Origin: RQOF01 sp964394475
Lineage (GTDB): Bacteria; Calditrichota; Calditrichia; RBG-13-44-9
NCBI GenBank assembly: GCA_964394475.1
Contig: CAYMXZ010000195.1
Span: forward strand, 1 to 6,714
Direction of reading: 5' to 3'
DNA: 6,714 bases
The translations under genes and the position numbers were made by a program. How positions within the stretch are numbered: position 1 is the stretch's first letter; each line of letters opens with the position of its first letter. Below the pieces are notes generated by a model. The model saw only the letters and a program-made list of their open reading frames with translations. It did not search any database and was not told the origin of the DNA. Shown one piece after another: positions 4,748 through 6,714 of this stretch.

Positions 4748-6714
4748 TTAAGTTTTGCCACTTTCAAAATCTGCTGTTTTTCTTTTTCTTCGAAGAGTGC
4801 CTTGATTAATGCAAAATAAACTCCATTGGCGACTTCATTCCCGCCTTCATCAGTTCCATCCCACACTAATTCGTTGTAACCAACCAGGCGCGGGTCATTA
4901 CCAGGAACACTGGTGTTTTCATCAGTACTGATTCGCTTTATTAAACGCCCTGAGATGGTAAAAATTCGAATTTCCAGTTCATCGATTATCTGTCCAGTAT
5001 TGGAAATAAAATATGAAAAAACTGTCTTGTCGGAAAATGGATTGGGGAAATTTCCATACACATGCAAATCAAAGTCGGTGCTTACTTGCAAAAAGTAATC
5101 CTGCCGGCTGCGATTCCCATTAACATCTTTCACTTCGATAGTGAATTGATGTTTTCCGACACTCAGCTCGGGATATGCGGTGATTCCCAGAACATTTGCC
5201 TGCGGCACGGAATCTGGAATAAAGACCTTTTCGGCTGGCAACTGCAATTCATCAATTAATAGAACGATCTGTTCTCGGTTTATATTAATTCCGCTTTCAT
5301 CTTCCACAATAATATTAAGAATCGGGGTGGGTGACACCAGCGAATTGGTGGTAATCCGTTGCCCATCGATAGTCAGTTTAATCTGGGGCGGTCGTTTATC
5401 AGAAGAGAGGAAAACGGCAAAATAACCATCCATCATATTCCAAACAGAAACGGTGGAATGCACCGAATCAACCACGGCGTCCTGCTGCAGCCAAACTTTC
5501 ATCCTCTCATCCCAGCGATACAATTTTATCAGGTCAACACTGTATCCCTGCTGGTGAATAAAACTATCGTTGTATTTTAATTGCAGGTAATAAGGAGATG
5601 TAAATTGCGCGGTTTCATTGGATTTCTTCACCAACAGCATTTCCGGACTGCTCGATTGCGCCAGCGGAACCGCTACCTGATGCTTCGCTGAGAATTCTAC
5701 TGGTACAGGCAAAATTCTTAATCTGACCGTGGAAGGCTGATCAATGCTGTTTACTCCCATCCAAAACCGATGCTGACCTTCTATCACGATAGTATCATTC
5801 TGCACATTCTGATAGGTCGAACCAAGCGCAGGTAACAGCTGATATAAATCTACCTTTACGCTGCTGCTGTCCAGGTTATTAAGGCGATTAAAATCGGGTG
5901 ACTGACTGTCTGGATCCAGCACGGCATAAATTTCATATGACGATTCACTTAATGGGAAAGGAAATTGCAGAGTAACAGTTACACTATCTCTCCCGTCCAC
6001 CGATATCAATTTTGTATCAAAAGGATCGTTGGATTGATAGTTCTGATAACCATTGTAGACTTTTAAAACCACATCCTGAGCCGTTACCTCTCCATTATTT
6101 CCGACGGTGATTCCCAACTGAACCATATCTTTTCCCACCAGGCGCGAGCTTTTGGTGTAAATAAACGGATCGGGCCGGGTTTCTTTTACCTTATAACTGT
6201 AGTTCATTCGGCTCTGTTGGCCCTGAGAATTTGTAACATATACATAATAAAAAACAGTGGCCAGCGTTCGAGTAGGTGGAATTTTTCGAAGCGTTCGATA
6301 ACGATGGTTACCTACCAATGCTAAAGGCAAATGAATGGTATCCTGCGGGACGATACCTTTGGGAAGAATGGCCACAATCTTGACGCTATCAATGCCAATG
6401 CCATCTTTAGCCAGCAGAGTGATCCCCACACTATCCTCCGCATTGGGCTCCGCTGGAAGCGTTTCAACCGAATCAAAAACCGTATAATTAATGCCAATTT
6501 GTTTATACCCGGAAGCATCGTTGGTATTATCTGAGAGATAAGCACGAAGATAGCCGGCACCCCGACTAAAATTTTGGGGAATGATGATGGTGTGATTCAG
6601 CGGATTACCAACGTAGAATATTGGTTCACGAGTAATGATATCATTCCTGGAATTTGCCAGTTCAATATATCCTTCAGCAGAAGTAAAAGGAGCTTCAATT
6701 TGAACCTGCAGGGT
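4744..6714 (-). CDS. PorU-like (C25 peptidase-type) type IX surface protein, C-terminal 656 residues (5' partial)
   Basis: The frame is open to the window edge, so the N-terminus is missing; the GTG at 6429 is internal. In visible residue numbers the start carries REPIFYVGNPLNH, a stretch I associate with PorU-like proteins. Residues about 190-290 form a CARDB-like Ig domain (QLGITVGNNGEVTAQDVVLKVY...). About 300-440 is a beta-rich segment ending GYFAVFLSSD. About 442-545 is an Ig-like domain opening PPQIKLTIDGQRI, with DESGI and KDVNGN turns. About 552-656 is a type A sorting/FlgD-like domain (NFPNPF 555-560, FTISGRLI, WDGTDEGG 618-625, NGVYF 630-634). The last two domains resemble the C-terminus of the type IX sortase PorU, a gingipain-like C25 cysteine peptidase. 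The catalytic His and Cys lie outside the window, so it could instead be a large non-enzymatic type IX cargo. The immediate PorV-like neighbour favours PorU-like. Confidence 0.8.
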   Translation of the reverse strand, partial: TLQVQIEAPFTSAEGYIELANSRNDIITREPIFYVGNPLNHTIIIPQNFSRGAGYLRAYLSDNTNDASGYKQIGINYTVFDSVETLPAEPNAEDSVGITLLAKDGIGIDSVKIVAILPKGIVPQDTIHLPLALVGNHRYRTLRKIPPTRTLATVFYYVYVTNSQGQQSRMNYSYKVKETRPDPFIYTKSSRLVGKDMVQLGITVGNNGEVTAQDVVLKVYNGYQNYQSNDPFDTKLISVDGRDSVTVTLQFPFPLSESSYEIYAVLDPDSQSPDFNRLNNLDSSSVKVDLYQLLPALGSTYQNVQNDTIVIEGQHRFWMGVNSIDQPSTVRLRILPVPVEFSAKHQVAVPLAQSSSPEMLLVKKSNETAQFTSPYYLQLKYNDSFIHQQGYSVDLIKLYRWDERMKVWLQQDAVVDSVHSTVSVWNMMDGYFAVFLSSDKRPPQIKLTIDGQRITTNSLVSPTPILNIIVEDESGININREQIVLLIDELQLPAEKVFIPDSVPQANVLGITAYPELSVGKHQFTIEVKDVNGNRSRQDYFLQVSTDFDLHVYGNFPNPFSDKTVFSYFISNTGQIIDELEIRIFTISGRLIKRISTDENTSVPGNDPRLVGYNELVWDGTDEGGNEVANGVYFALIKALFEEKEKQQILKVAKLK

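Noticed and set aside
4913..5580. Several overlapping + strand reading frames of 61-81 codons opposite the PorU-like gene
   Set aside because: They lie wholly opposite a well-supported coding region, have no family resemblance, and overlap each other in different frames. They are antisense shadows.
6427..6429. GTG as the start of the PorU-like protein
   Set aside because: The same frame stays open for 95 more codons to the window edge and encodes PorU-like sequence (REPIFYVGNPLNH), so the gene is 5' partial and this GTG is an internal Val codon.

Overview
The window is an ordinary chromosomal segment with a moderately AT-rich composition by eye. It contains seven protein-coding genes: one on the + strand and six on the - strand. 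The best guess for the host is a Gram-negative member of the FCB group outside the core Bacteroidota, for example Caldithrix-, KSB1- or Marinimicrobia-like. This rests on type IX secretion (PorU/PorV-like) proteins with an NxPNPF...WDG...GVYF C-terminal sorting domain, sitting beside a normal-looking TTGACA promoter and AAGGAG/GGGAG ribosome sites. The lineage is an inference and no marker gene confirms it.

Left part (1-1194). The 3' end of a methionine gamma-lyase-like gene (+) ends in a clear intrinsic terminator. Facing it on the - strand are a small stand-alone Lrp/AsnC effector-binding (RAM) domain protein and a complete cytidine deaminase. The cytidine deaminase start lies only 11 bases beyond the U-run of the terminator of the gene upstream, so how it is expressed is an open question. 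A 16-bp perfect palindrome covers its stop codon.

Right part (1218-6714, all - strand, read right to left). A tightly packed cell-envelope operon holds the C-terminal 656 residues of a large secreted PorU-like protein (its N-terminus lies beyond the window), a PorV/PorQ-family outer-membrane beta-barrel (4-base ATGA overlap), a fibronectin-III-type lipoprotein (4-base gap) and a short SLBB-domain envelope protein (25-base overlap, own AAGGAG site). After a 77-base gap with a TTGACA promoter candidate comes an outer-membrane barrel with an unusual C-terminal coiled coil, closed by a strong terminator.

Working model (inference): the PorU-like and PorV-like pair forms an accessory type IX export or surface-attachment module. 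The lipoprotein and the SLBB protein are linked partners of unknown role, and the coiled-coil barrel is a downstream envelope protein. This conserved-looking cluster is the part most worth following up. The rest is housekeeping metabolism. No RNA genes, insertion sequences, CRISPR arrays or phage genes were seen, and no stretch longer than about 300 bases lacks a gene.
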